From Paracoccus thiocyanatus (GTDB lineage Bacteria; Pseudomonadota; Alphaproteobacteria; Rhodobacterales; Rhodobacteraceae), in assembly GCF_900156255.1 (NCBI RefSeq), contig NZ_FTMK01000002.1:237265-301264 (forward strand): a stretch of DNA of 64,000 nucleotides, written 5' to 3'. The notes below the pieces were generated by a model, which was given only the letters and a program-made list of their open reading frames with translations, ran no database searches and had not been told where the DNA came from. Numbering within the stretch: the stretch's first letter is position 1; each line of letters starts with the position of its first letter. This document shows positions 31,975 to 41,114 of this stretch, piece after piece. A program made the position numbers and the translations under genes.

Positions 31975-32433
31975 TCATGCCTCTGTCGGCGGGCCGAAGC
32001 GTTGGATCATCCGCTCGCGGATCTGGTCGCGCACCGTGCGGTAAAGCGCCAGCCTGGCCTCTCGGCCCTCGGCCAGGCCGCTGGGGTCCATGATCGGCCA
32101 ATATTCAACGTCCAGATGCGAAACCCGCGTCAGTTCAAGGGCTTGCCTTTGGCTGGCCGGTGAAAGCGCGATCACCAGGTCAAAGCTGGTCAGGTCGTCG
32201 CCCCAGGCTTTCATCTCTTCGAAAGACCGGGCGCGATGGGTCGAAAGCTCGACGCCGATCTCGTTGCAGACGGCGATGGCGAAGCCGTCGATCTCCATGT
32301 CGTTCTTGACCCCGGCCGACTGCACATAGGCGGCGCGACCGTAGAATTTCTTCATCATCCCCTCGGCCATGGGAGAGCGGATGGCGTTGTGGTCGCAGCA
32401 AAACAGCACCGAAGGGGGAATCGGTCCGGCCAC
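31975..32433 (-). CDS. Low-molecular-weight protein tyrosine phosphatase / arsenate-reductase-like protein
   Basis: A 152-residue protein with the P-loop motif CDHNAIRSP (CX5R, residues 13-18) at its N-terminus and the likely catalytic aspartate in PIMDPSG (about 116). This is the LMW-PTP fold. The second cysteine of the enzyme pair (Cys12) precedes the nucleophile rather than being two residues later. In Rhodobacterales, this gene normally follows UPF0262 and hisD, as here, with a gap of only 3 bp. Its substrate is unknown. Confidence 0.88.
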   Translation of the reverse strand: MAGPIPPSVLFCCDHNAIRSPMAEGMMKKFYGRAAYVQSAGVKNDMEIDGFAIAVCNEIGVELSTHRARSFEEMKAWGDDLTSFDLVIALSPASQRQALELTRVSHLDVEYWPIMDPSGLAEGREARLALYRTVRDQIRERMIQRFGPPTEA

Positions 32434-32436
32434 GAA

Positions 32437-32925
32437 TCACCCCGGAATCAAGGCGCAGATCAGGGTGAACAGGCGCCGGGCGGTGTCGATATCGACCAGG
32501 GCCTTGCCCTCCAACCGCTCTTGCAGGGTGCGGGCACCCTCGTTGTGGATGCCGCGCCGCGCCATGTCGATCGCCTCGATCTGCGCCGGCGGCAGGCGCT
32601 TGACCGCATCGAAATAGCTGGCGCAGATCTGAAAGTAATCCTTGACCGTCTGCCGGAACGGGCCCAGCGACAGGTGGAACTCGGCCACCTTGCCCCCCGC
32701 CTCGTCGGCGATGTCGAAAACCAGCCGCTTTTCGCGCACCGCCAGCGCCAGGGCATAGGGTCCGGGCGGCACCTCGACCCCATCGCGGCCCGGCAGGGTG
32801 AAGCTGTTGTCTTCCAGCAGGTCGAAGACCGCGACCCGGCGCTCCTGCTCGATCTCGGGCGAAGGGGGCGGCAGCGCGCTGTCGTCGATGTCGATCCGAC
32901 ACAGCCGGTTCGGGGAATCGCTCAT
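32437..32925 (-). CDS. UPF0262 family protein
   Basis: A 162-residue conserved alphaproteobacterial protein without assigned function. It matches the family in length and in the pattern LCRIDIDDSALPPPSPEIEQERRVAVFDLLEDNSF, then the helical block RRGIHNEGARTLQERL near the C-terminus. No membrane segment or catalytic motif is seen. Its start overlaps the hisD stop by 4 bp, so translation is coupled with histidine biosynthesis gene hisD and it precedes the phosphatase gene. Confidence 0.9.
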   Translation of the reverse strand: MSDSPNRLCRIDIDDSALPPPSPEIEQERRVAVFDLLEDNSFTLPGRDGVEVPPGPYALALAVREKRLVFDIADEAGGKVAEFHLSLGPFRQTVKDYFQICASYFDAVKRLPPAQIEAIDMARRGIHNEGARTLQERLEGKALVDIDTARRLFTLICALIPG

Positions 32926-34232
32926 CCCTGCTCCCCGTTCAGCATTGCCAGCCGCGCCGCGACCGAGCGGCCATGCGCCGACAGCCCCTCGGATTGCGCC
33001 AGCCGCACCGCGGCGGGGCCGATGGCCCCCAGCGCCTCGGGCGAAAGCCGCGCCAGGGTGGTGCGCTTAAGGAAATCCATGACCGACAGGCCGGACGAGA
33101 ACCGCGCCGAACGCGCCGTCGGCAGGACGTGGTTCGGACCGCTGACATAATCGCCCACCGCCTCGGGCGTCCAGCCGCCCAGGAAGATCGCCCCGGCATG
33201 GCGGGTCTTTTCCGCCAGCGCCTCGGGATCGTCGACGCAAAGCTCCAGATGTTCGGGGGCAAGCCGGTCGGAAAGCGCCGCCGCCTCGTCCAGGTCGCGC
33301 GTCACGATCACCGTGCCATAATCGCGCCAGCTTGCCCCCGCCACCGCCGCCCGCGGCAGGGTCGGCAGGATGCGCTCGACCTCGGCCGCCACGGCGCGGG
33401 CCAGGCCAGCGTCGGGGGTGACCAGGATCGACTGGGCATCGGCGTCATGTTCGGCCTGCGCCAGCAGGTCCAGCGCCAGCCATTCCGGGTTCTGCACCCC
33501 CTGGGCGATGATCAGCACCTCGGAAGGGCCGGCGATCATGTCGATGCCGACACGGCCGAAGACCTGGCGCTTGGCCGCCGCGACATAGGCATTGCCGGGT
33601 CCGGTTATCTTGTCCACCGGCCGGATGGTCGGGGTGCCGTAAGCCATGGCGGCGATCGCCTGCGCCCCGCCGATGCGATAGATCTCGTCCACCCCGGCAA
33701 GCTCGGCCGCCAGCAGCACCAGCGGGTTCACCACGCCGCCGGGGGTCGGCACGCAGACCACCAGCCGCTCGACCCCCGCCACCCGCGCGGGAATGGCATT
33801 CATCAGCACCGACGAGGGATAGCTCGCCTGCCCGCCCGGCACATAAAGCCCGGCGGCCGAAACCGGCGTCCAGCGCCAGCCCAGCGTCGCGCCCTCGGGA
33901 TCGGTCCAGCTCAGGTTGTCGGGCATCTGCCGGGCGTGATAGGCGCGGATGCGGCTTGCGGCCGTGGCCAGAGCCGCGCGATCCTCGGGCGAGACCTTGG
34001 CCGTCTGCGCGGCGATCTCCTCGCGCGAGAAGGCCAGCGTTTCCGGCGTCAGCGCCAAGCGGTCGAAACGTTCGGTCAGCTCGACCAGCGCATCGTCGCC
34101 GCGGGCGCGCACATCCGCGATGATCGCCGCCACCGCATCGTTCACGTCCGCCGCATCCTCGCGCTTCATCGAAAGAAGTGCGGCGAAGCGTTCGGCGAAA
34201 TCGGGCTGGGCGGTCGAAAGATGGATGGGCAT
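32922..34232 (-). CDS. hisD: Histidinol dehydrogenase
   Basis: A 436-residue zinc enzyme that oxidises L-histidinol in two steps to L-histidine, the last reactions of the pathway. The start at 34232 gives the family-typical N-terminus MPIHLS. Motifs: IDMIAGPSEVLIIAQG, the zinc-binding EHDADAQSILVT and the APEHLELCVDDP segment. A possible leader hairpin (TAGCCGCT / AGCGGCTA) lies at 34262-34293. It leads a unit with UPF0262 and phosphatase genes, a Rhodobacterales-conserved order. Confidence 0.96.
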   Translation of the reverse strand: MPIHLSTAQPDFAERFAALLSMKREDAADVNDAVAAIIADVRARGDDALVELTERFDRLALTPETLAFSREEIAAQTAKVSPEDRAALATAASRIRAYHARQMPDNLSWTDPEGATLGWRWTPVSAAGLYVPGGQASYPSSVLMNAIPARVAGVERLVVCVPTPGGVVNPLVLLAAELAGVDEIYRIGGAQAIAAMAYGTPTIRPVDKITGPGNAYVAAAKRQVFGRVGIDMIAGPSEVLIIAQGVQNPEWLALDLLAQAEHDADAQSILVTPDAGLARAVAAEVERILPTLPRAAVAGASWRDYGTVIVTRDLDEAAALSDRLAPEHLELCVDDPEALAEKTRHAGAIFLGGWTPEAVGDYVSGPNHVLPTARSARFSSGLSVMDFLKRTTLARLSPEALGAIGPAAVRLAQSEGLSAHGRSVAARLAMLNGEQG

Positions 34233-34341
34233 GGCTTGGGCCTTCAATGACGCGCCCTTGTTAGCCGCTGCGGACAGGGGGCTCAAGCGGCTATGGCGCC
34301 GCTGAACCTGCCCGTTCAGCGCGGGATGCAAGGCCGGATTC

Positions 34342-34412
34342 GAGTATTTTTGAAACGGTGAAAACGCTTCCCAGACCAGCAAACCTGGCGCTTCACCGTT
34401 TTTCAAATACTC
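34342..34412. repeat. Intergenic repeat A, inverted pair (copy 2)
   Basis: Arms GAGTATTTTTGAAACGGTGAA (34342-34362) and TTCACCGTTTTTCAAATACTC (34392-34412) are near-perfect inverted copies around a 29-base loop. Located between the stop of the DUF2948 gene and hisD, it could serve as a terminator for the murA unit. Confidence 0.85.
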
Positions 34413-34459
34413 ACGCAGCCGCGCAATCCTCGCTCCGTTCGGGAAGGGGCGCCGCGAGA

Positions 34460-34939
34460 TCAGCTGTCGGGATGCCGGGGGGCGCGGCGCGAGGGGGCGA
34501 CATAGGGCCTGGTCACGTCGCGCAGCTCGACATTCAGGCATTCCGCATCGACCGCCAGCGTGCCGTCGCCGGAAAATTCCAGCAGCAGCCGGCCGGTGCC
34601 GTCCTCGCCCGGCTGCCATGCCAGGGTCAGCAGTTCCAGGACCAGGTCCTTGTCCTGGCGGGCGATCCCGTCACTTTGCACCCGCTGCACGTCCGAGACC
34701 AGCAGCACCGCCTGCACCCGCTCATAAGGGCGGCCGTCGCGGCGGGCGAGTTCGGCATCCTCCCAGCGAAAGCGGTTCAAGAGCAGCGCCAACTGCCGGT
34801 GCCGGCTGTCATAGGCGATCTCGGTCACAGGCAGGACCGCGTCCTGCACCAGCGCCGAGATCACGGTCAGATCGTCGGCATCGCTGGCCAGCAGCGCCAG
34901 CGGCGCGGGATCGGCGTCGGTGAAACGGGCGTCAGCCAT
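34460..34939 (-). CDS. DUF2948 family protein
   Basis: A 159-residue conserved alphaproteobacterial protein of unknown function. The start at 34939 ([13 protein letters not shown]) overlaps the murA stop by 8 bp. The family pattern [48 protein letters not shown] is present, and no membrane segment is seen. In Rhodobacterales it is usually found between murA and hisD, as here. Its role, perhaps in murein or cell-cycle coordination, is not shown by sequence. Confidence 0.88.
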   Translation of the reverse strand: MADARFTDADPAPLALLASDADDLTVISALVQDAVLPVTEIAYDSRHRQLALLLNRFRWEDAELARRDGRPYERVQAVLLVSDVQRVQSDGIARQDKDLVLELLTLAWQPGEDGTGRLLLEFSGDGTLAVDAECLNVELRDVTRPYVAPSRRAPRHPDS

Positions 34940-36215
34940 CGACAGGGGTCTCCTTGATGCGTTCGATATCGGCGCCGACGCCGCGCAGCTTGCGCACCAC
35001 CTTCTCATAACCACGATCCAGGTGATAGACGCGGCTGATGATGGTTTCGCCCTCGGCGGCAAGCCCGGCCAGGATCAGGCTGACCGAGGCGCGCAGGTCG
35101 GTCGCCATCACCGGCGCGCCGCGCAGCTTTTCGACGCCGTGGACGGTGGCGTGGCCGCCATGGACCTCGATCCGGGCGCCCATGCGCGTCAGTTCCGGCG
35201 CATGCATGAAGCGGTTCTCGAAGATCCGCTCCTCCAGGACCGACGTGCCCTCTGCGGTGCAGAGCAGCGCCATCATCTGCGCCTGAAGATCGGTCGGGAA
35301 GCCGGGGAAGGGTTCCGTCACCACGTCCACCGCGCGCACCCGGCCGTTCTTGCGCGAGACCTTCAGCCCGCGCGCCGTCTCGACCACCTCGATGCCGGCC
35401 TCGTCCAGCTTTTCGCAAAAGGCGGCGACCAGGTCGATGCGGCCGCCCAGGCATTCGACCTCGCCGCCGCAGATCGCCGGGGCCAGCATATAGGTGCCCA
35501 GCTCGATCCGGTCCGTCACCACCGGATGCGTGGCGCCACCCAGCGTCTGCACGCCCTCGATGGTGATGGTCGATGTTCCCTCGCCCTCGATCTGCGCGCC
35601 CATGCGGCGCAGGCATTCCGCCAGGTCGACGATCTCGGGCTCGCGCGCGGCGTTGTTGAGGACGGTGGTGCCGCGCGCCAGCGTCGCCGCCATCAGCGCG
35701 TTCTCGGTCGCCCCGACCGAGACCAGCGGAAAGTCGATCACCGCGCCTTTCAGCCCGCCCGCGGGCGCCTTGGCATGGACATAGCCGTCGCGCAGGTCGA
35801 GTTCCGCCCCCATCGCCTCCAGCGCGCGCAGGTGCAGGTCCACCGGACGCGCCCCGATGGCGCAGCCGCCGGGCAGCGACACGACGGCATGGCCGTCGCG
35901 CGCCAGCATCGGCCCCAGCACCAGGATCGAGGCGCGCATCTTGCGCACGATATCGTAATCGGCGCGGTGGCTGGTCAGGTCGTGGCTGGACAGCGCCAGC
36001 ACCTGCCCGTCCTGAAGGCTGGCGACCTCGGCCCCCAGCGATTGCACAAGCGCGGTCATGGTGCGGATGTCCGACAGCCGCGGCGCATTGGTCAGCGTCA
36101 GCGGCTGGTCGGTCAGCAGCGTCGCCGGCATCAGCGCCAGGCAGGCATTCTTGGCGCCGGTGATCGGGATCTCGCCCCTGAGCGGCCCGTTCCCCCTTAC
36201 AATGATCTGATCCAT
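34932..36215 (-). CDS. murA: UDP-N-acetylglucosamine 1-carboxyvinyltransferase
   Basis: A 427-residue enzyme that adds enolpyruvate to UDP-GlcNAc, the first committed step of peptidoglycan synthesis. The N-terminal [12 protein letters not shown] loop and the catalytic cysteine in [15 protein letters not shown] (about 113-127) are present, so the protein should be fosfomycin-sensitive. The start abuts the stop of a small upstream gene. Downstream it overlaps DUF2948 by 8 bp. Confidence 0.97.
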   Translation of the reverse strand: MDQIIVRGNGPLRGEIPITGAKNACLALMPATLLTDQPLTLTNAPRLSDIRTMTALVQSLGAEVASLQDGQVLALSSHDLTSHRADYDIVRKMRASILVLGPMLARDGHAVVSLPGGCAIGARPVDLHLRALEAMGAELDLRDGYVHAKAPAGGLKGAVIDFPLVSVGATENALMAATLARGTTVLNNAAREPEIVDLAECLRRMGAQIEGEGTSTITIEGVQTLGGATHPVVTDRIELGTYMLAPAICGGEVECLGGRIDLVAAFCEKLDEAGIEVVETARGLKVSRKNGRVRAVDVVTEPFPGFPTDLQAQMMALLCTAEGTSVLEERIFENRFMHAPELTRMGARIEVHGGHATVHGVEKLRGAPVMATDLRASVSLILAGLAAEGETIISRVYHLDRGYEKVVRKLRGVGADIERIKETPVDG

Positions 36216-36398
36216 CTAGTCCTCGTTTCCGGGCGGCTGTCCGTTTGGCGGCGTCTCTGGCCCGTGCTGCTCGTTGTCTTCGCCCGTCTGCGCCCGCGCG
36301 CGGCCCTGCGCCTTGCGCCGCGCCAGATTGGCCCGCAGCGCGGCTTTCAGCCGCGCTTCGCGTGTGTCGTCCTGAGGATCTCGGGGCGTTTTCGTCAT
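36216..36398 (-). CDS. Small basic/acidic hypothetical protein
   Basis: A 60-residue protein: the first 40 residues are Arg/Lys-rich and probably helical (RLKAALRANLARRKAQGRAR), and the last 20 are acidic and Pro/Gly-rich. It ends directly where murA starts (no gap). A GGGGG stretch precedes the start. Coupling to murA favours a real gene, but no family is recognised. Confidence 0.6.
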   Translation of the reverse strand: MTKTPRDPQDDTREARLKAALRANLARRKAQGRARAQTGEDNEQHGPETPPNGQPPGNED

Positions 36399-36543
36399 GC
36401 CCCCTGTTAGCGCCCCGGCCGGCTTGCGTCCAGCGGCGGCGCGGTCGCGCCCGCCCCCGTCGGCGATGAATGGCGAAGGCGGATTTTTTCCAACTTCCCC
36501 CCTTGCACCCCCCGCACAGTCGGTCTAAAGCCCCGTCCACGAC

Positions 36544-36618
<75 letters not shown>

Positions 36619-36753
36619 TTTTCCCGATCTTTTGCCAGCAGCATGGCCCGGCGCGCCTGGCCGCGCGAACCGGCATCGCTTTCCAAACGGTCGGATAGAA
36701 ACTGGACGCCGGCCGTCACGGACAAGCGGCCTGCCGTGATCGTGACGGGGAAC

Positions 36754-37536
36754 ATGCTTTCTGCCAAGCTCGAACGCTTTATCGCCCGGACGCTGCAAGC
36801 CGACCAGCCGCTGTCGCCAGGGGCTCTGCGAAAGATCGGGATCCGCCGGCCGGCGCATCTGAAGCATCTGCTGTTTGAGGAACGCGTCAGCATCGACTCG
36901 GGCGCGGTCGGCCCCGGCAACCGGATATTCTTCGGCGCCTATAGCTATATCAACGCTGGCGGCTATCTGCATGGCCAGGTCTTCGTCGGCCGCTATTGCA
37001 GCATCGGCAGAAGGGTGTCCATCGGCGCCGCCGCCCATGACATGACCGGCCTGACGACCAGCCCAAGGCTTGCAAAGCGCGGCCAGGACGGCACCTATAC
37101 CGCCAGCGAGCTGGAGCGGATCGGGGCGCGCCCGCACCGGATCGACATGCCCACGATCATCGAAAGCGACGTCTGGATCGGCGACGGAGCCGTCATCTTT
37201 CCGGGGGTCAGGATAGGCACCGGCGCCGTTATCGGCGCGAATACCATCGTCCGTCGCGACGTCGAACCCTATGCGGTAATGGCGGGATCGTCGTCCGTTC
37301 CGCTTAGATATCGGTTTTCCGGCGCGATCAGGGCCGAACTGCTGGCGTCGCGCTGGTGGGACATGCCCCACGACACCCTTTCCAGGCTTCCCTTGGGCAA
37401 TATCTGCCGGCTGCTGCCGGAAATCGGCTTGATCGCGCAGCAGGACGGCTTTGCCGATAAGCCGACATATTCCCTGTCGCTTTGGAAGAAGAACCTGACC
37501 GCCTATCTGAAAGCCCGCTTGCGCCGCACCGGCTGA
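36754..37536 (+). CDS. Left-handed beta-helix acetyltransferase (CatB/xenobiotic type)
   Basis: A 260-residue hexapeptide-repeat acetyltransferase. The central part (about 50-190) holds imperfect hexapeptide turns (VGRYCSIGRRVSIGAAAHDM, then IESDVWIGDGAVIFPGVRIGTGAVIGANTIV), the fold of CatB-type and sugar O-acetyltransferases. The probable catalytic histidine is in AAAHDMTGL (about residue 97). The start ATG at 36754 is preceded by GGGG; frames starting farther upstream overlap the tRNA and are rejected. The C-terminal 60 residues are not typical, and the substrate is unknown. The order tRNA-Thr / acetyltransferase / TauE looks like an accessory insertion, but no mobility gene is seen. Confidence 0.8.
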   Translation: MLSAKLERFIARTLQADQPLSPGALRKIGIRRPAHLKHLLFEERVSIDSGAVGPGNRIFFGAYSYINAGGYLHGQVFVGRYCSIGRRVSIGAAAHDMTGLTTSPRLAKRGQDGTYTASELERIGARPHRIDMPTIIESDVWIGDGAVIFPGVRIGTGAVIGANTIVRRDVEPYAVMAGSSSVPLRYRFSGAIRAELLASRWWDMPHDTLSRLPLGNICRLLPEIGLIAQQDGFADKPTYSLSLWKKNLTAYLKARLRRTG

Positions 37537-37658
37537 TGCGCGCCAGCGGGGGCGGCCTTCGGACGGTGTCGGACGCCCGTGCGGCCGCATCGCGGCGGGG
37601 AACCAACCCCGCCAGGTCGCGTTCCGCTAGCGACCAGTAAAACAAGGGGGTATAGCAA

Positions 37659-37736
37659 ATGAAGGGCATCGTCGCCTGGCTTCTCGGCGTTCCGATCTTC
37701 GTGATCATCCTGCTGTATCTGACCGGCATCTTCTGA
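37659..37736 (+). CDS. 25-residue single-span membrane microprotein
   Basis: The frame encodes MKGIVAWLLGV...LTGIF: one lysine, then a continuous hydrophobic segment of about 20 residues, ending IF. A good ribosome site (AAGGGGG, 7 bp spacing) precedes the ATG and a perfect terminator hairpin follows 26 bp after the stop, so it looks like an independent transcription unit. Upstream, two hairpins (37594-37613 and 37616-37634) lie in the likely leader. No family assigned; short hydrophobic peptides of this sort often tune membrane proteins. Confidence 0.75.
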   Translation: MKGIVAWLLGVPIFVIILLYLTGIF

Positions 37737-37762
37737 CCAGTCAGGCACACCGCCAAGCGCAG

Positions 37763-37786
37763 CGCCCGGAGGGATCCCTCCGGGCG
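37763..37786 (+). terminator. Terminator of the membrane microprotein gene
   Basis: A perfect palindrome CGCCCGGAGGGATCCCTCCGGGCG followed by TTTCGATCTT. As a palindrome it can work from both sides. Confidence 0.85.
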
Positions 37787-37890
37787 TTTCGATCTTGCCG
37801 GGTGTTTCCCCTCGCTGGCGCCGCCATGGCTGGACGCCCCGCAGCCGCAAGGCTAAACGTGGGCCCCCGCCAGGATCAGGAGCCGCGCCG

Positions 37891-38637
37891 ATGACCGACA
37901 CCTTGCTGATGCTTGCCGCCGGATTTCTGGGCGGAATGCTGAACGCCGTGGCCGGTGGCGGCACCTTCATCACCTTTCCCGCCCTGGTGGCCAGCGGCGT
38001 GCCGGTGGTTTCGGCCAATGCCACCAGCACGGTCGCCGCCCTGCCCGGCTATCTGGCCTCGGTGCTGGGGTTTCGCCACGAGATCGCCCAGATCGAGCGC
38101 GCGCTGGTGCTGCGGCTGACGCTGTGGACGCTGGCCGGCGGGGTCGTCGGCTCGTGCCTGCTGCTCGTCTCGTCCAACAAGGCCTTTGCGCTTCTGGTGC
38201 CTTTCCTGCTGCTCGGCGCGACCTCGGTCTTCATCTGGGGGGCGCAGGTCAGGGAATGGGCCGGCCGGCACCGCAATGCGGTGGCGCCCTTCGGCGCCGG
38301 AACCATGCTGCCGGTCGCGGTTTATGGCGGCTATTTCAACGGCGGGCTGGGGATCGTGCTTCTGGCGCTGTTCGCGCTGTGGGGCATGACGCAGTTGAAC
38401 CAGATGAACGGGTTGAAGAACTGGCTGTCCTTCGCGCTTTCGATGATCTCTTTCGCGATCTTCGCGGCGGGCGGCCAGGTCGCCTGGGGGCCGGCGGCGC
38501 TGATGAGCGCGGGCACCATCCTGGGCGGCTATCTGGGCGCGCCGGTGGCGCGGCGCATCCCGGTCGGCGCGTTGCGGGCATTGATCGCGGCCGTGGGCTT
38601 TGGCATGACGGCGCTGTTCTTCTGGCGGCTTTTCTGA
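37891..38637 (+). CDS. TauE/SafE-family sulfite exporter or related permease
   Basis: A 248-residue membrane protein with about eight hydrophobic spans and the family's internal duplication: GFLGGMLNAVAGGGTFITFPAL (about 12-33) mirrors a second-half segment GTMLPVAVYGGYFNGGLG (about 135-152). TauE/SafE proteins move organic or inorganic sulfur anions out of the cell. The start at 37891 has an AGGAG site. It is followed 26 bp later by a RidA gene, so it may be part of that unit. The substrate is not defined. Confidence 0.85.
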   Translation: MTDTLLMLAAGFLGGMLNAVAGGGTFITFPALVASGVPVVSANATSTVAALPGYLASVLGFRHEIAQIERALVLRLTLWTLAGGVVGSCLLLVSSNKAFALLVPFLLLGATSVFIWGAQVREWAGRHRNAVAPFGAGTMLPVAVYGGYFNGGLGIVLLALFALWGMTQLNQMNGLKNWLSFALSMISFAIFAAGGQVAWGPAALMSAGTILGGYLGAPVARRIPVGALRALIAAVGFGMTALFFWRLF

Positions 38638-38663
38638 CGCCGGCCCAACCCGAAAGGATTCCC

Positions 38664-39014
38664 ATGTCCGATATCACACGCATCGAAACCGGCCCCCGCA
38701 TGAGCCAGGCGGTCATCCATAACGGCACCGTCTACCTGGCCGGCCAGGTCGGCACGCCCGGCGACCCCGTGGCCGAGCAGACCCGCGAGGTTCTGGCCCA
38801 GATCGACCGGCTGCTGGCGGAATGCGGCTCGGACAAGACCCGCATCCTGTCGGCGCAGGTCTGGCTGGCCGACATGGGCGATTTCGCCCAGATGAACGCG
38901 GTGTGGGACGGCTGGGTCGCCCCCGGCCATGCCCCGGCCCGCGCCACCGGCGAATCGGCGCTGGCGACGCCCGATTACAAGGTCGAGATCATCGTGACCG
39001 CGGCGCAGAACTGA
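38664..39014 (+). CDS. RidA family protein
   Basis: A 116-residue protein of the YjgF/YER057c/UK114 family. The archetype hydrolyses reactive imines from dehydratases such as threonine deaminase. The substrate-binding arginine is expected in the APARATGESALATPDYKVEI segment (Arg93); the N-terminal YLAGQVGTPGD pattern is present. Its last 26 bp overlap the 3' end of the convergent lpxB gene. Confidence 0.88.
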   Translation: MSDITRIETGPRMSQAVIHNGTVYLAGQVGTPGDPVAEQTREVLAQIDRLLAECGSDKTRILSAQVWLADMGDFAQMNAVWDGWVAPGHAPARATGESALATPDYKVEIIVTAAQN

Positions 39015-40152
39015 TCGCCGCCATCACCGAACGCGCGGCGCGCAGGCCCGGAGCCTCGCCGCCGCGCCCCAGCCGCTCCATGGTCAGCGCCATCGCGGCC
39101 AGTTGCTCGGCACGATCATCGCCGTCCTCGACCAGCCGGAAAAGCGCCTGCGACATCGGCCCCGGCTGACAGTTGCGGCCCAGGTATTCCGGGACGGCGC
39201 GGGTTTCGCTGACCAGGTTGACCAGCGTCACGGTATCGGTCTTCAGCAGCATCCCGATGACCAGCCGGCTAAGCGGCGCCACGTCATAGCCGATGACCAT
39301 GGGCACGCCGTTCGCGGCCAGGTCCAGGCTTACGGTGCCCGATGCGGCCAGGGCCAGATCGGCGGCGGCAAAGGCCGCGCGCCGCTCCTCGGGGCTTTCC
39401 ACCACCACCGGCGCGGTCGGCCAGCGCCGCGCCATGTCGCGCACAAGGTTCGAGACGCCGCGCACCGTCGGGACCACCACCCGGATCTCGGGCACCCGGT
39501 CGCGCAGCCGGATCAGGGCCTCGTCGAAGCGGGGACCAAGCCGGCCCACCTCGGTCCGGCGCGATCCGGGCAGGCTCAGCACCAGGGTCGCATCCGGCGC
39601 GATGCCGTGCCGGTCGCGAAAGGCGGCCGCCTCGGCTGTGCCGGCCAGCGGCTCGGCCACGATGGGATGGCCGACGAAATCGCAGCTCATGCCAGCGGCG
39701 CGCATCAAGGGCGGCTCAAAGGGCAGGATCGCCAGCACATGGTCGATCACCTCGGCCATCTTCGCGGCCCGCCCCGGCCGCCAGGCCCAGACCGAGGGCG
39801 CGACATAATGGATGGTGCGCAGGCCGGGATGCAGCGCCCGCGCCTGGCGCGCGACCCGCAGGCAGAAATCCGGGCTGTCGATGGTGATCAGCGCATCGGG
39901 CCGGGCCTCGGCCACGGCGCGGGCGGTCTCGGCGATCCGGGCCTTGAGCGCACGATATTTCGGTAGCACCTCCCAGATGCCCATCAGGCTCAGCTCTTCC
40001 ATGGGAAAGCGGCTCTCCAGCCCCTGGGCCGCCATGGCAGGACCGCCGACGCCCATGAACCGGGCCGCCGGATCAAGGCTCTTCAACCCGGCCATCAGGG
40101 CGCCGCCCAGATTGTCGCCCGAAGGTTCGCCCGCGATCAGGAAGAATTTCAT
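38989..40152 (-). CDS. lpxB: Lipid-A-disaccharide synthase
   Basis: A 387-residue GT19 glycosyltransferase that joins UDP-2,3-diacylglucosamine to lipid X in lipid A synthesis. The start at 40152 gives MKFFLIAGEPSGDNLGG, the family N-terminus; further motifs are HYVAPSVWAWRPGRAAKMAEVIDHVLAILPFEP and LSLPGSRRTEVGRL. It lies 162 bp after lpxI, separated by an inverted repeat A. The 3' end overlaps the RidA gene's 3' end. Confidence 0.96.
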   Translation of the reverse strand: MKFFLIAGEPSGDNLGGALMAGLKSLDPAARFMGVGGPAMAAQGLESRFPMEELSLMGIWEVLPKYRALKARIAETARAVAEARPDALITIDSPDFCLRVARQARALHPGLRTIHYVAPSVWAWRPGRAAKMAEVIDHVLAILPFEPPLMRAAGMSCDFVGHPIVAEPLAGTAEAAAFRDRHGIAPDATLVLSLPGSRRTEVGRLGPRFDEALIRLRDRVPEIRVVVPTVRGVSNLVRDMARRWPTAPVVVESPEERRAAFAAADLALAASGTVSLDLAANGVPMVIGYDVAPLSRLVIGMLLKTDTVTLVNLVSETRAVPEYLGRNCQPGPMSQALFRLVEDGDDRAEQLAAMALTMERLGRGGEAPGLRAARSVMAAISSAPRSR

Positions 40153-40263
40153 CGCGCCGCTCCGCTTGCCATGCCCCGACATGGGTAGTTGAAGAACCAA
40201 GAAGCAAACCGGACTTCTTCGTTCCCAAAATACCCTCCCGCCGCTTTCGCGGCACCGTCACTT

Positions 40264-40315
40264 GAGTATTTGGGAAACGGTGAAGCAAGCCTCTTTCACC
40301 GTTTTTCAAATACTC
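40264..40315. repeat. Intergenic repeat A, inverted pair (copy 3)
   Basis: GAGTATTTGGGAAACGGTGAAGC (40264-40286) faces TTTCACCGTTTTTCAAATACTC (40294-40315), a hairpin with a 7-base loop. The right arm overlaps the lpxI stop codon (40314-40316). It lies between lpxI and lpxB. Confidence 0.88.
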
Positions 40316-41114
40316 ATGTCACCCGCGCCCAAAGAAACAGCCCCGCGGCTTCGGCGCGGCGGATCGTCTCGGCCCGGTCCAGCAAGATGACGCTGCCCGC
40401 TTCCCAGGCGATCCCGGCCAGCCCGGCCCCGGCGGCCTGGGTCACGGTGTCGGGGCCGACGGTCGGCAGGTCGATGCGCCGGTCCTGGCCGGGTTTCGGC
40501 GCCTTGTAGAGCACGCCGCCCGCCCCCTTGGGATCGGGTTTCAGCCCGGCATGGAGGCGGGCGAATTCCAGCATGGCCTGGGTGCCCGGCAGCGCCTCGA
40601 CCGCAAGGCAAAGCCCCTGCGCCACCACCGCGCCCTGGCCGATGTCCAGGGCGCCGAGCCCGGCGACGATCTCGGCGGCGCGGGCCGCGTCCTTCTGGTC
40701 GCGCGGGCTTGGCTCGCCGGCCAGGACGCCTTCGCCTGGAACCAGGTCGGGCAGGATCTGGTCGACGGAACAGATGGATATTCCGAATTCCTCGAAAACA
40801 TCGAGGACGGCGCGCAGGGCGGCGTCATCGCCTGACTGCATTCCCATGAGGATGCGCGGCACGATGGCCAGGGTGCGCGGGTCGAACAGATCGGGTTCGA
40901 TCTTGGGGCGGCGAATGGCGCCGGCGAAGACCGCCTGCGTCACGCCCTGGTCGGCCAGCTCGTCCAGGAAAGGCACCAGCCGTTCCAGGCGAAAGGGTTT
41001 CGCCTCGACCTGCGGATCGAGATTGTCCAGCGCATAGACCAGCGGCTGGTCTAGGGCTGCGGCGATGGCGGGGGCCAGGCTGCCTTCGCCGGCGATCAGG
41101 GCGATGCGGCTCAT
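40314..41114 (-). CDS. lpxI: UDP-2,3-diacylglucosamine diphosphatase LpxI
   Basis: A 266-residue enzyme that splits UDP-2,3-diacylglucosamine to lipid X. It is the alphaproteobacterial replacement for LpxH; the N-terminus [21 protein letters not shown] and the middle VAQGLCLAVEALPGTQAML match the LpxI family (DUF1009), and the catalytic aspartate region LPTVGPDTVTQAAGAGLAG is intact. The start overlaps the lpxA stop by 4 bp. This fixes the cluster as LpxI-type lipid A synthesis. Confidence 0.95.
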   Translation of the reverse strand: MSRIALIAGEGSLAPAIAAALDQPLVYALDNLDPQVEAKPFRLERLVPFLDELADQGVTQAVFAGAIRRPKIEPDLFDPRTLAIVPRILMGMQSGDDAALRAVLDVFEEFGISICSVDQILPDLVPGEGVLAGEPSPRDQKDAARAAEIVAGLGALDIGQGAVVAQGLCLAVEALPGTQAMLEFARLHAGLKPDPKGAGGVLYKAPKPGQDRRIDLPTVGPDTVTQAAGAGLAGIAWEAGSVILLDRAETIRRAEAAGLFLWARVT

